NCBI GenBank assembly: GCA_963838385.1
Contig: CAWIRE010000006.1
Coordinates: forward strand, 1-64,000
Source: DAHUYF01 sp963838385
Lineage (GTDB): Bacteria > Pseudomonadota > Alphaproteobacteria > ATCC43930 > CGMCC-115725
DNA: 64,000 nt
Direction of reading: 5' to 3'
Below are positions 40,104 to 47,938 of this stretch, in pieces. Both the position numbers and the translations under genes were made by a program. The notes beneath the pieces were generated by a model. That model ran no database searches, was not told where the DNA came from, and saw only the letters and a program-made list of their open reading frames with translations. Each line of letters begins with the position of its first letter. Position 1 is the stretch's first letter.

Positions 40104-40427
40104 ATGACGAGCTTCGAGGAGCGCGAGAAGGGCTTCGAACGCAAGTTCGAGCAGGAGCAGGAGCTCGCCTTCAAGGTGAAGGCGCGGCGCAACAAGCTGC
40201 TGGGATTGTGGGCGGCCGAGCGCCTCGGCCTCTCCGGCGAGGCGGCGCAGCACTACGCGCGCGAGGTGCTGCAATCGGATCTGCAGCGCCCCGGCAGCGA
40301 CGACATCGTCGCCAAGATCCGCGCCGATCTCACCGCGCGCGGCGTGGCCTGCGACGAGGCCCGCATACGCGCCGAGCTCGAGCGCTGCGCCGGCGAGGCG
40401 AAGAAGCAGCTGGGCGCGCCGGGCTGA
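40104..40427 (+). CDS. ATPase inhibitor subunit zeta (DUF1476)
   Basis: A 107-residue DUF1476 protein. MTSFEEREKGFERKFEQEQELAFKVKARRNKLLGLWAAERLGL is the family signature. In Paracoccus this zeta subunit blocks reverse ATP hydrolysis by F1FO-ATPase, and its N-terminus is the inhibitory part. The family is essentially alphaproteobacterial, supporting the taxonomic reading. Start supported by AGGAG. It lies divergent from the NRDE gene and is followed by a two-stem repeat. Confidence 0.9.
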   Translation: MTSFEEREKGFERKFEQEQELAFKVKARRNKLLGLWAAERLGLSGEAAQHYAREVLQSDLQRPGSDDIVAKIRADLTARGVACDEARIRAELERCAGEAKKQLGAPG

Positions 40428-40431
40428 TTGC

Positions 40432-40502
40432 TAGGCGAATTCGCGTAGCGAATTCGTCCGAGGCGGCGTCAGCCGTTGCGTCAGCAACGGCGGGAGCCGC
40501 AC
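40432..40502 (+). repeat. Two-stem palindromic repeat, copy A
   Basis: It begins TAG and carries stem 1, CGAATTCGC and its complement around GTA (40436-40456). Stem 2, CCGTTGC and GCAACGG around GTCA, is at 40473-40490. The linker GGCGGCGTCAGC and the tail GGGAGCCGCAC match copy B at 47029-47098 exactly, while the stems differ in a compensated way. It sits between the convergent zeta-subunit and purB genes, so a bidirectional terminator role is possible. Confidence 0.8.
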
Positions 40503-40545
40503 CGACCAAGCTTGGCCTGATTGAGTCCCGACCCTAAGCCTCGGC

Positions 40546-41850
40546 TCAGCTCTCGCCGAACACGCGGCGGAAGATCGTCTCGACGTGCTTGGTGTGATAG
40601 CCCTCGTCGAAGAGGGCCTCGAGCTGCGTCGGCGACAGGTGGCGCGCCACCTCGGCATCGGCCTTGAGCAGATCGAGGAAGCGGCCCTTGCCGTCCCAGA
40701 CCGGCATGGCGTTGCGCTGCACCGCGCGGTAGGCATCCTCGCGGTTCATCCCGGCCTGGGTCAGCGCCAGCAGCACGCGCTGCGAATGGACGAGCCCGCC
40801 GAGCTTGTCGAGATTGGCGCGCATCGCCTCGGGATAGACCACGAGCTGGTCGACCACCTGCGCCAGCCGCGCCAGCGCGAAGTCGAGCGCCACGGTGGTG
40901 TCGGGCGCGATGACGCGCTCGACCGAGGAATGCGAGATGTCGCGCTCGTGCCAGAGCGCCACGTCCTCGAGCGCCGGCACCACCGCGCCGCGCACCAGCC
41001 GCGCGAGCCCCGTGAGGTTCTCGCTCAGCACCGGGTTGCGCTTGTGCGGCATGGCGGAGGAGCCTTTCTGGCCCGGCGCGAAATACTCCTCGGCCTCGCG
41101 CAGCTCCGTGCGCTGGAGATGGCGGATCTCGGTGGCGAGCCGCTCGATCGAGCCGGCGATGACGCCGAGCGTCGCGAAATAGAAGGCGTGGCGGTCGCGC
41201 GGGATCACCTGGGTCGAGACCGGCTCGGGGACGAGGCCGAGCTTTTCCGCGACGTACTCCTCGATCTCGGGCTCGATATTGGCGAAGGTGCCGACCGCGC
41301 CGGAGATGGCGCAGACCGCGATCTCGGACCGGGCCTGCTCCAGCCGCCGGCGCGCGCGCTGGAACTCGGCATGGTAGCCCGCGAGCTTCAACCCGAAGGT
41401 CGTGGGCTCGGCATGGATGCCATGGCTGCGGCCGATGGTGGGGGTGAATTTGTGCTCGAAGGCGCGCCGCTTCAGCACGGCGAGAAGATGGTCGATATCC
41501 GTCAGCAGCAGCTCGGCCGCCTCCTTGAGCTGCACCGAGAAGGCGGTGTCGACCACGTCGCTCGAGGTCATGCCCTGATGCACGAAGCGGGCTTCCGGTC
41601 CAATGCGCTCGGCGAGATGGGTGAGGAAGGCGAGCACGTCGTGGCGGATCTCGCGCTCGATCGCGTCGATCCGGTCGAGATCGTAGAGGCCCTTGCCCTT
41701 GGCCCAGACCGTCTTGGCCGCCTCGGCCGGGATGACGCCGGCGCGGGCGAGCGCATCGCAGGCATGCGCCTCGATCTCGAACCAGATGCGGAAGCGGTTC
41801 TGCGGCGCCCAGATGGCGCTCATCTCGGGCCGGCTGTAGCGCGGGATCAT
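40546..41850 (-). CDS. purB: Adenylosuccinate lyase
   Basis: PurB acts twice in purine synthesis: on SAICAR and on adenylosuccinate. It has 434 residues, normal length. The catalytic motifs are FVHQGMTSSDVVDTAF, TIGRSHGIHAEPTTFG (general-acid His) and the fumarase-superfamily signature GSSAMPHKRNPVLSE with the catalytic Ser loop. The start MIPRYSRPEMSAIWA is canonical. It lies upstream of the other pur genes on the same strand, separated by the zeta-subunit gene on the other strand. Confidence 0.97.
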   Translation of the reverse strand: MIPRYSRPEMSAIWAPQNRFRIWFEIEAHACDALARAGVIPAEAAKTVWAKGKGLYDLDRIDAIEREIRHDVLAFLTHLAERIGPEARFVHQGMTSSDVVDTAFSVQLKEAAELLLTDIDHLLAVLKRRAFEHKFTPTIGRSHGIHAEPTTFGLKLAGYHAEFQRARRRLEQARSEIAVCAISGAVGTFANIEPEIEEYVAEKLGLVPEPVSTQVIPRDRHAFYFATLGVIAGSIERLATEIRHLQRTELREAEEYFAPGQKGSSAMPHKRNPVLSENLTGLARLVRGAVVPALEDVALWHERDISHSSVERVIAPDTTVALDFALARLAQVVDQLVVYPEAMRANLDKLGGLVHSQRVLLALTQAGMNREDAYRAVQRNAMPVWDGKGRFLDLLKADAEVARHLSPTQLEALFDEGYHTKHVETIFRRVFGES

Positions 41851-41925
41851 CGGCGGGCGCTCGCGAAAAAGGGCGGCTGCTCTTAGCCTAGCCGCCGCGA
41901 TGGCGCAACTATCGCGGCCGCCGCC

Positions 41926-43473
41926 TCACTGCTGCGGCACCTCGCTCACCAGCCGCCATTGCCCGTCGCTGTCGCGGCAGGCCATGCCTTGGACCGCGAC
42001 GCTGCGGCCGGTCAGCGTCGTGTCGGCGGTATAGGGCCGGCAGTCGCGCCGGTCTGCCGCCGCCTGGGCGGTCACCGCCGTCTGGCGTGTCAGTCGCAGC
42101 GGCGGCCCGATCGCCGGCGCCGGCGGGGCCTCGGAAACCGGCGCGGGCGCCGCGGCGGGCGGCGGCGGCGGTTGGCTGGGCCCTTCGAGCGGCGGCAGGT
42201 CGGCGGCGTCGATCGGCGGTGCCACCTGCCCGGTCTCGGCGGTTTCGCTGCCGAGCTCGCGCCGCATCAGCTGCCCCGGCGCCTCGGTCTCGGTGCGCGC
42301 CACCCGACGCGGCTTCGCCTCGGCCGCCTTCTCGGCCCGGGCCTCTCGTCTCGTCTTCGTCTTTGCCGGGGCGGGAGCCGGCGGCGCGGCTTCGGCGGGC
42401 GCGGCGGGCGGCGTTGCCGCGGCGGTCGCCTCGGGCACCGGCGCCGCGGGTGGGGGCGCGGCGGCGGCGGCTTCCGGGGCGGGCAGCGGCGGAACCGCGG
42501 TCGGGCGTGGTGCCGCGGGGGGTGGCGCGGCCATCGCCCGCGCCGCCATCATCACCGGCGGCGCGGGGGGAAGCGCGGGCGGTTCCGCTTTCGCCCGGGA
42601 CGCTTCCGGCGCCGCTTCGGGCGCCAGCGTCGGCAGGGCTGGCGGCAGCGCGATCTGCGCCTCGCCCGTGCCCGGGCTGCCGATCTCTGGCGTCTCGCTG
42701 CCCGACAGGCTCCAGGCGAACAGGACCCCCGCGACCACGAGCCCGGCCAGCGCGACGCCGGCAATCCAGCCCCGTCGCCGCCGCGGCTCGGGCGGCCCAT
42801 AGGCGATCGGCTCCTCCGCTTCGAGCCGCAGAGGGGCCGTCGGCCGGTCGAGCAGCAGCGGCCGCGGCGCCGCCACCGGCGGTTCGGGCGGTACCGTCGG
42901 CTCGAGGGTGGGCGCGGCCGATGCCTCTCCAAAGGCGGGCCGAGGCGCGGGTTCGGGCAGCGGCGGCTGCGGGGGCGAGAGGGCGTCGGGCGGCGTGGCG
43001 AAGGGTCCGGTCGGGACCATCGCCAGATCATCGGGCAGCAGCAGCAGCTCGATCACCGCATCCGCCCAATCGGCGTCGCCGATCGCGAGCAGCGGCGCCG
43101 CCTCGAAGGCGGCGGCGAGACGGTCGCCGGCCGCCTCGATCTCCGCGGCCTCCAGGCTCACCGCGACGATCGGCAGCTCGCCGGGAAAGAATTCGGCAAA
43201 GCGCTCGCCCTCAAGCCGGGCGCGCAGCGCCTCCGCCGCGGCTTCCGGGCTCTGCGGCGCGAGATCGACCAGCGCCACGCCGATGCCGGGATGCACCAGC
43301 ACGACATCGACCGGCGTCTCGCCGATCTGCCGCTGCCGCAGCAGCGTCCATTCCTCGGGCAGCCCCGCCAGCGTGCGGGCGAGCGCCTGATGCGCCGCGT
43401 CGACGGTGCCGGGGCCGGGATTGAGCGGAAAGACCTGGGCCACGGCGGGTAAACAATCGGGGCGCGCTTTCAT
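41926..43473 (-). CDS. Pro/Ala-rich single-pass membrane protein with a surface-antigen-like C-terminus
   Basis: A 515-residue protein in three parts. Residues 1-150 look like a soluble domain with NERD-like features (VDVVLVHPGIGVALVDLAPQ). One membrane segment lies near 238-258 (WIAGVALAGLVVAGVLFAWSL). A long Ala/Pro/Lys-rich periplasmic linker leads to a C-terminal module, CRPYTADTTLTGRSVAVQGMACRDSDGQWRLV. That end resembles the C-terminal Cys-pair domain of 17-kDa surface-antigen-type proteins. The Pro-rich linker would span the periplasm. Function unknown; it lies downstream of a cytochrome b561 gene. Confidence 0.7.
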   Translation of the reverse strand: MKARPDCLPAVAQVFPLNPGPGTVDAAHQALARTLAGLPEEWTLLRQRQIGETPVDVVLVHPGIGVALVDLAPQSPEAAAEALRARLEGERFAEFFPGELPIVAVSLEAAEIEAAGDRLAAAFEAAPLLAIGDADWADAVIELLLLPDDLAMVPTGPFATPPDALSPPQPPLPEPAPRPAFGEASAAPTLEPTVPPEPPVAAPRPLLLDRPTAPLRLEAEEPIAYGPPEPRRRRGWIAGVALAGLVVAGVLFAWSLSGSETPEIGSPGTGEAQIALPPALPTLAPEAAPEASRAKAEPPALPPAPPVMMAARAMAAPPPAAPRPTAVPPLPAPEAAAAAPPPAAPVPEATAAATPPAAPAEAAPPAPAPAKTKTRREARAEKAAEAKPRRVARTETEAPGQLMRRELGSETAETGQVAPPIDAADLPPLEGPSQPPPPPAAAPAPVSEAPPAPAIGPPLRLTRQTAVTAQAAADRRDCRPYTADTTLTGRSVAVQGMACRDSDGQWRLVSEVPQQ

Positions 43474-43524
43474 CGCGCCGCGGTTTCCCCTTTACCCGAA
43501 AGTGGCATTCCGGCAACACTCTGC

Positions 43525-44094
43525 TCAACGTTTCCCACGCCGGGGCGGCAGCATCCGCGGCAGCACCGGCTCGCCGCGCCACTGGTGGTAGAGCGCCGCG
43601 GCGACGTGCAGCGCCACCAGCGCATAGATTGCCCATTGCAGGCTGGCATGAACCAGAAGCGCGAGATCGGCGCGCGGCTTCGCCTTCGCCACCAGCGCCG
43701 GGACCTCGACCAGCCCGAAATAATGCAGCCGGATGCCGCTGAAGGCGACGAAGAGATATCCGGTTGCCGGCATGACCAGCAGCAGCAGATAAAGCAGCGC
43801 ATGGACGCCGGTGCTGGCGCGGCGCTCGAGCGGGCCGAGCGCGGGCGACGGCGGCGGCCGGTGCGCGATCCGCCAGAAGAGGCGCAGCGCGGTCAAGGCG
43901 AGCACGCTGAGCCCGAGCGACTCATGGGTGATGAAGCAGAAATCCTGCAGCCTGCCGCGCGGCAGATCGCCCATGACGAGCCCGAGCGGCATGATCGTCA
44001 GCAGCAGCGCCACGGTGAGCCAATGACAGGCGCGGGCGACCGCGTCGTAGGGTACGTCCTGCATGCCGTCGCCGGCCATCCTCGCCTGCGTCAT
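43525..44094 (-). CDS. Cytochrome b561 family protein
   Basis: A 189-residue four-helix membrane cytochrome. Helix 1 (YDAVARACHWLTVALLLTIMPLGL) has His in the ACHW position. Helix 2 (FITHESLGLSVLALTALRLFWR) has HESLG, helix 3 is HALLYLLLLVMPATGYLF, and helix 4 begins ALLVHASLQWAIYALVALHVAAALYHQW. The conserved His residues ligate two b haems. It would carry electrons from quinol to an acceptor; the partner is unknown. It ends 5 bp after radC on the same strand. Confidence 0.88.
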   Translation of the reverse strand: MTQARMAGDGMQDVPYDAVARACHWLTVALLLTIMPLGLVMGDLPRGRLQDFCFITHESLGLSVLALTALRLFWRIAHRPPPSPALGPLERRASTGVHALLYLLLLVMPATGYLFVAFSGIRLHYFGLVEVPALVAKAKPRADLALLVHASLQWAIYALVALHVAAALYHQWRGEPVLPRMLPPRRGKR

Positions 44095-44099
44095 GACGC

Positions 44100-44828
44100 T
44101 CAGATCAGCCCGAGGCTCTTGAAGCTCGCATGCCGGCCGCGGCCAAGCACGACATGGTCGTGGAGCGCGATGCCGACCGCGGCGAGCGCCTTCGCCACGG
44201 CGCGCGTCATCTCGATATCGGCCTTGGACGGCGTCGGATCGCCCGACGGATGGTTGTGCACCATGATGAGCGCCGACGCGCCGAGCTCCAGCGCGCGCTT
44301 CACCACCTCGCGCGGGTAGACCGGGGTATGGTCGACCGTGCCGCGCTGCTGCCGCTCGTCGGCGATGAGCGCGTTCTTGCGATCGAGGAACAGCAGATGG
44401 AAGGCCTCGGTCTCGGCGAAGCCCATTTGTGCGTTGCAGTAATCGACCAGCGCCTGCCAGGAGGAGATCACGTCGCGCTTCGTCACCTCGCCCTTGAGGA
44501 AGTGCGCCGCCGCGGCGCGCACCGCGAGCACTGCGGCGACCGAGGCATCGCCCATCCCGCGGACACCCTTCAGCGCCTCGCGGTCGGCGCCGAGCACGCT
44601 GGCGAGGTTGCCGAAGCGCTGCAGCAGCGCCTTGGCGAGCGGCTTGGTGTCGCGGCGCGCCTGCGCCGAATAGAGCAGGAATTCCAGCAGCTCGTACTCC
44701 GGCAGCGCGTCGGTGCCGCCGTTGAGCAGCCGCTCGCGCAGCCGCTCGCGATGGCCGAGATGATCGGGCTTTGGCGGGGCGAGCGGCGCCTCCGCGGCGG
44801 CGTTGGGGAGCGGGCGGGGCTTCGCCAT
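44100..44828 (-). CDS. radC: DNA repair protein RadC (JAB/MPN domain)
   Basis: A 242-residue RadC-family protein. The N-terminal UPF0758 helix-hairpin region has GHRERLRERLLNGGTDALPEYELLEFLLYSA, and the JAB metalloprotease-like domain has the HNHPSGDPTPSKAD motif (metal His pair, Ser, Asp). RadC is commonly found in chromosomes and in mobile elements, and its role is unresolved. It is a free-standing chromosomal copy here. Confidence 0.93.
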   Translation of the reverse strand: MAKPRPLPNAAAEAPLAPPKPDHLGHRERLRERLLNGGTDALPEYELLEFLLYSAQARRDTKPLAKALLQRFGNLASVLGADREALKGVRGMGDASVAAVLAVRAAAAHFLKGEVTKRDVISSWQALVDYCNAQMGFAETEAFHLLFLDRKNALIADERQQRGTVDHTPVYPREVVKRALELGASALIMVHNHPSGDPTPSKADIEMTRAVAKALAAVGIALHDHVVLGRGRHASFKSLGLI

Positions 44829-44999
44829 GGGTCGGTGCCGGGATCCTGCAGGCTACGCTATCGGAATTGGCGAGGAAGCGCCAGCGAGCGGCGCTGCCGT
44901 TTCCCTTCGTCACAAATTGCCCAGACTTTGTCCCAATGCTGTAGCACGCTTGACGCGCCGCTGTGGCATGATCGCTCCTTAGTCGCGAGGAGGACGCGC

Positions 45000-45179
45000 A
45001 TGTATGTCCGCAACGACGAGCCGAGCCTCGAGGAGCTGCTGAGCGACGAGGCGACGCGTCTGCTGATGGCGCGCGACGGGCTCAGCGCCCAGGCGGTGCG
45101 CGCGCTGGTGCGCGATGTTCAGCGCCGGCTCGGCGCCCGGCGCGAGGCGTGCTGCGCGCTGGCGGAATGCGCCGCCTGA
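45000..45179 (+). CDS. Small protein of unknown function (59 aa)
   Basis: MYVRNDEPSLEELLSDEATRLLMARDGLSAQAVRALVRDVQRRLG and a C-terminal RREACCALAECAA with three Cys. A strong GCGAGGAGG ribosome site sits just upstream. The acidic start followed by a helical region is a common layout for small regulatory proteins in this group. No known family. It precedes the three-gene membrane operon by 92 bp on the same strand. Confidence 0.6.
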   Translation: MYVRNDEPSLEELLSDEATRLLMARDGLSAQAVRALVRDVQRRLGARREACCALAECAA

Positions 45180-45271
45180 CCCGTTCAGGGTTTCTTCACC
45201 ATAGATTAGGCGGGTTTTAATCAATTTGATCGCATCATGGCAGCCGGACGAACTCGTCCAGGAGGCCAAAG

Positions 45272-45817
45272 ATGTTTGGAGCCCTTGCCAAGCTCCGGCC
45301 CGTGCCGGTCTCGACCGAGGCGCCGCCTCCGGCGCCCGCCTCGTCTCCGGCGCGCGCGCAGCAGGAGCGGCTGTTTCGCGCCTTCGCCGCGCCGGCCGCC
45401 AATGTCTACCTCGCCCGCTTCGTCGTGCTCAACCTGATCGGCGCCGCCCTCATCCTGGCGAGCTGGGCCGCCGGGCTGCTCTATCGTCCTTACGCCGCCG
45501 ACAGCTCCGGCATGTGCTGGGTGATCACCGTGCTGTTCGGCTGGGGCCTGGTCTCGGTGCTGCGCCAGGACTGGCAGAGCGTGCGCTGGGCCGGCAATGC
45601 GCTGGTCTATCTCGGCATGGTCGGCACCGTGCTCGGCCTCATCATCACGGTGAACGAGCTCTCCGCCGATAAGGGGCAGAGCTTCGAGGATTTCAAGGCG
45701 GTGGTGACGTTGATCTATGTCGGCTCGGCCACCGCGCTCTACACTAACCTGCTGGCCTGCATCGGCTATCTCTGGCTCGGCACCAACGCGCATCTGCTCG
45801 CGCGCCAAGAGGTCTAG
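45272..45817 (+). CDS. MotA/TolQ/ExbB-like membrane protein
   Basis: A 181-residue protein with a Pro/Ala-rich cytoplasmic N-terminus and about four membrane segments: 46-71, 79-97, 105-129 and 144-169. The third segment YLGMVGTVLGLIITV matches the MotA/ExbB/TolQ pore helix pattern (LGLLGTVWGLI). The last, YVGSATALYTNLLACIGYLWL, matches the TGL..TI helix that lines the channel. The next gene has an ExbD-like start, so the pair should form a proton-driven motor. Start has GGAGG. Low sequence identity to any named member is expected. Confidence 0.7.
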   Translation: MFGALAKLRPVPVSTEAPPPAPASSPARAQQERLFRAFAAPAANVYLARFVVLNLIGAALILASWAAGLLYRPYAADSSGMCWVITVLFGWGLVSVLRQDWQSVRWAGNALVYLGMVGTVLGLIITVNELSADKGQSFEDFKAVVTLIYVGSATALYTNLLACIGYLWLGTNAHLLARQEV

Positions 45818-45821
45818 TCCC

Positions 45822-46430
45822 GTGTGGCGGGGCATGAATGTCTCGTTCCGGGACATGCTGTTCCTGCTGGTCTTCGCCTATCTCGTCATCGGCGCCGTGG
45901 CGCTGGCGCATGTGCGCAAGAAGCAGGAGGACGTGAAAGGTGCCGCGCCGCCGGGCAGCGTCATCGTCGACATCCATTGGGACGACAAGATCGATGCCGA
46001 TGTCGATCTCTGGGTGCAGGCGCCGGGCGACGTGCCGGTGGGCTATTCCAACAAGGCCGGCATCATCTTCAACCTGCTGCGCGACGATCTCGGCCATAGC
46101 GGCGATCCGGTGTCGATGAATTACGAGATCGCCTATGGCCGCGGGTTGTGGCCGGGCGAGTATACCGTGAACGCGCATCTCTATCGTTCGAGCGATGACC
46201 ACTTCCCCGTGCCGGTCACCGCCAAGGTGTCGGTGCGCGGGCCCGACGGCGAGGTCAACAACGTGCTGCGCTCGCAGGTGCAGCTCGACTATGTCGGGCA
46301 GGAGACGACGATCTTCCGCTTCCAGCTCGACGACAAAGGCCATCTCGTCCCCGGCAGCCTCAACCGCATCCACAAGGCGCTGCGCAGCGCCTGGCACAGC
46401 GAAGGCGCGGGCGAGGGACCGGCGAAATGA
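45822..46430 (+). CDS. ExbD/TolR-like protein with a beta-sandwich periplasmic domain
   Basis: Reads VWRGMNVSFRDMLFLLVFAYLVIGAVALAHV. A single membrane helix begins immediately after Asp, the arrangement seen in ExbD/TolR where the Asp takes the proton. The C-terminal 150 residues are not ExbD. They begin DIHWDDKIDADVDLWVQAPG and continue with PGEYTVNAHLYR, resembling DUF2135-like beta-sandwich domains of secreted proteins. The start may be GTG at 45822 or ATG at 45834. The stop overlaps the next ATG (ATGA). Second gene of the three-gene operon. Confidence 0.65.
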   Translation: MWRGMNVSFRDMLFLLVFAYLVIGAVALAHVRKKQEDVKGAAPPGSVIVDIHWDDKIDADVDLWVQAPGDVPVGYSNKAGIIFNLLRDDLGHSGDPVSMNYEIAYGRGLWPGEYTVNAHLYRSSDDHFPVPVTAKVSVRGPDGEVNNVLRSQVQLDYVGQETTIFRFQLDDKGHLVPGSLNRIHKALRSAWHSEGAGEGPAK

Positions 46431-46942
46431 CCTCCTTCATCATCGCCTTCGCCTCGCTGGCGCTGATCCTCGGCATCTACGCCTTCGTCGGATTGCCGCT
46501 CGGCGGCCGCAAGCGCCGCGCCGCGATCAGCGTCTTCTTCGCGCTGCTGATCGCCGGGCTGTTCTTCGGCTATTCCGACATGCTGGGCCGGCCGAAATCG
46601 ACGCGGCTCGAAGTGCTGCGCAGCGGCGACCAGGAAGCGAAGGTGCTGGGCTCCTACATCCGCGACGGCAGCGGCATCTATCTCTGGCTGCTGCTGCCCG
46701 GCAGCGGCGAGCCGCGCTATTACGTGCTGCCCTGGGACCGCAGCACCGCGACCGCGCTGCAGAAGGCGATCGAGGACAATGCGCGCCAGCATGGCGGCGG
46801 CATCGTCGTGCAGCTCCCCTTCGAGCGCTCCTGGGACAAGCGCGACCCGGTCTTCCACCCGCTGCCGCAGCCGAAATTGCCCGACAAAGGCGCCCCGGCG
46901 CCGCCGACCACCACCTACGCCGCCCCGGAGCAGAGGGCTTAG
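46427..46942 (+). CDS. Hypothetical membrane protein, third gene of the ExbB/ExbD-like operon
   Basis: A 171-residue protein with two N-terminal membrane helices (residues 4-25 and 33-51) and a periplasmic or cytoplasmic alpha/beta tail: LGSYIRDGSGIYLWLLLPG and VLPWDRSTATALQKAIEDNARQHGGG. The C-terminus is Pro-rich (KLPDKGAPAPPTTTYAAPEQRA). No family recognised. Its ATG overlaps the previous stop and its own TAG stop is the first three bases of repeat copy C. Confidence 0.65.
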   Translation: MTSFIIAFASLALILGIYAFVGLPLGGRKRRAAISVFFALLIAGLFFGYSDMLGRPKSTRLEVLRSGDQEAKVLGSYIRDGSGIYLWLLLPGSGEPRYYVLPWDRSTATALQKAIEDNARQHGGGIVVQLPFERSWDKRDPVFHPLPQPKLPDKGAPAPPTTTYAAPEQRA

Positions 46943-47007
46943 CGCAACGCGAAGCGTTGTCGCTGGCGGGCGCCAGCGGTTGCTCTTGCAACCGCGAGAG
47001 CCCGCAC
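46940..47007 (+). repeat. Two-stem palindromic repeat, copy C
   Basis: Opens with the TAG stop of the preceding gene. It has hairpin CAACGC-GAA-GCGTTG, then GCTGGC-GGGC-GCCAGC, then GGTTGC-TCTT-GCAACC, and ends GAGAGCCCGCAC. The order of stem, spacer, stem and tail is that of copies A and B, with divergent but self-complementary stems. Faces copy B in the same intergenic gap. Confidence 0.7.
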
Positions 47008-47028
47008 CCCCGTTGGCTAGCCGGAAAC

Positions 47029-47098
47029 GTGCGGCTCCCGCGCTTGCTGCGCAAGCGCTGACGCCGCCGCGGACGAAGGCGCTTCGCGCCTTCGCCTA
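47029..47098 (-). repeat. Two-stem palindromic repeat, copy B
   Basis: On the minus strand it begins with the TAG stop of map. Stem 1 is CGAAGGCGC and its complement around GAA, and stem 2 is GCGCTTGC-GCA-GCAAGCGC. The linker GGCGGCGTCAGC and tail GGGAGCCGCAC are identical to copy A. It is inverted relative to copy C, forming a head-to-head pair between two convergent genes. Confidence 0.8.
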
Positions 47099-47938
47099 AC
47101 CCTCGTAAGGCGGCCGGTACCACCCCTTGGGTGAGAGCGTGAAGATCTCGCAGCCTTCCTTGGTCACGCCCACCGTGTGCTCGAACTGCGCCGAGAGCGA
47201 GCGGTCCTTGGTCACCGCGGTCCAGCCGTCGCTCAGGATCTTCACCTCCCAGCGTCCGGCATTGATCATCGGCTCGATGGTGAAGAACATGCCCTCGCGC
47301 AGCTCCGGCCCGTCCTCCGGCTGCCCGAAATGCAGCACCGAGGGCGCGTCGTGGAAGATGCGGCCGATGCCGTGGCCGCAGAAATCGCGCACCACCGAGA
47401 AGCGCCGCGCCTCGGCATAGGTCTGGATGGCGTGGCCGATGGCGCCCAGGCGCACGCCCGGCCGCACCGCCTCGATGCCGCGCATCATCGCCTCCCAGGT
47501 GACCTCGACCAGGCGGCGCGCCTTCAGCGGCACCTTGTCGCCCACCAGGAACATGCGGCTGGTGTCGCCATGCCAGCCGTCGAGGATCACGGTGATGTCG
47601 ATGTTGACGATGTCGCCCTCGTCGAGCTTACGGTCGCCCGGAATGCCGTGGCAGACGACATGGTTGATCGAGGTGCAGATCGAGCGCGGGAAGCCGCGAT
47701 AGTTGAGCGGCGCCGGGATCGCGTCGTGGTCGATGATGAAGCCGTGGCAGAGCCGGTCCAGCTCGTCGGTGGTGACGCCGGGGCGGACATGGGGGGTGAT
47801 GAAGTCGAGCACCTCGGCCGCCAGCCGCCCGGCCTTGCGCATGCCCGCGAAATCCGCGGCGCCGTGGAGCTTGATCCGCCGCTCCTCCGGGTCGGGCGAC
47901 CGCCTATCAGTCGCAGCCTGTTGCTGCAAATTCATCAT
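47096..47938 (-). CDS. map: Methionine aminopeptidase, type I
   Basis: Removes N-terminal methionine from nascent proteins. The 280-residue sequence has the metal ligands in FPRSICTSINHVVCHGIPG, the Asp pair in NIDITVILDGWHGDTSRMF, the His in DFCGHGIGRIFHDAPSVLHF and Glu in FFTIEPMI. The extended N-terminus (MMNLQQQAATDRRSPDPEERR) is longer than in E. coli, as in other alphaproteobacteria. It overlaps the sfsA stop, forming an sfsA-map operon. Confidence 0.95.
   Translation of the reverse strand: MMNLQQQAATDRRSPDPEERRIKLHGAADFAGMRKAGRLAAEVLDFITPHVRPGVTTDELDRLCHGFIIDHDAIPAPLNYRGFPRSICTSINHVVCHGIPGDRKLDEGDIVNIDITVILDGWHGDTSRMFLVGDKVPLKARRLVEVTWEAMMRGIEAVRPGVRLGAIGHAIQTYAEARRFSVVRDFCGHGIGRIFHDAPSVLHFGQPEDGPELREGMFFTIEPMINAGRWEVKILSDGWTAVTKDRSLSAQFEHTVGVTKEGCEIFTLSPKGWYRPPYEG

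Noticed and set aside
44949..44973. Sigma-70-like promoter TTGACG...CATGAT upstream of the 59-aa gene
   Set aside because: The spacer is only 11 bp, too short for a sigma-70 promoter, so no promoter is claimed.
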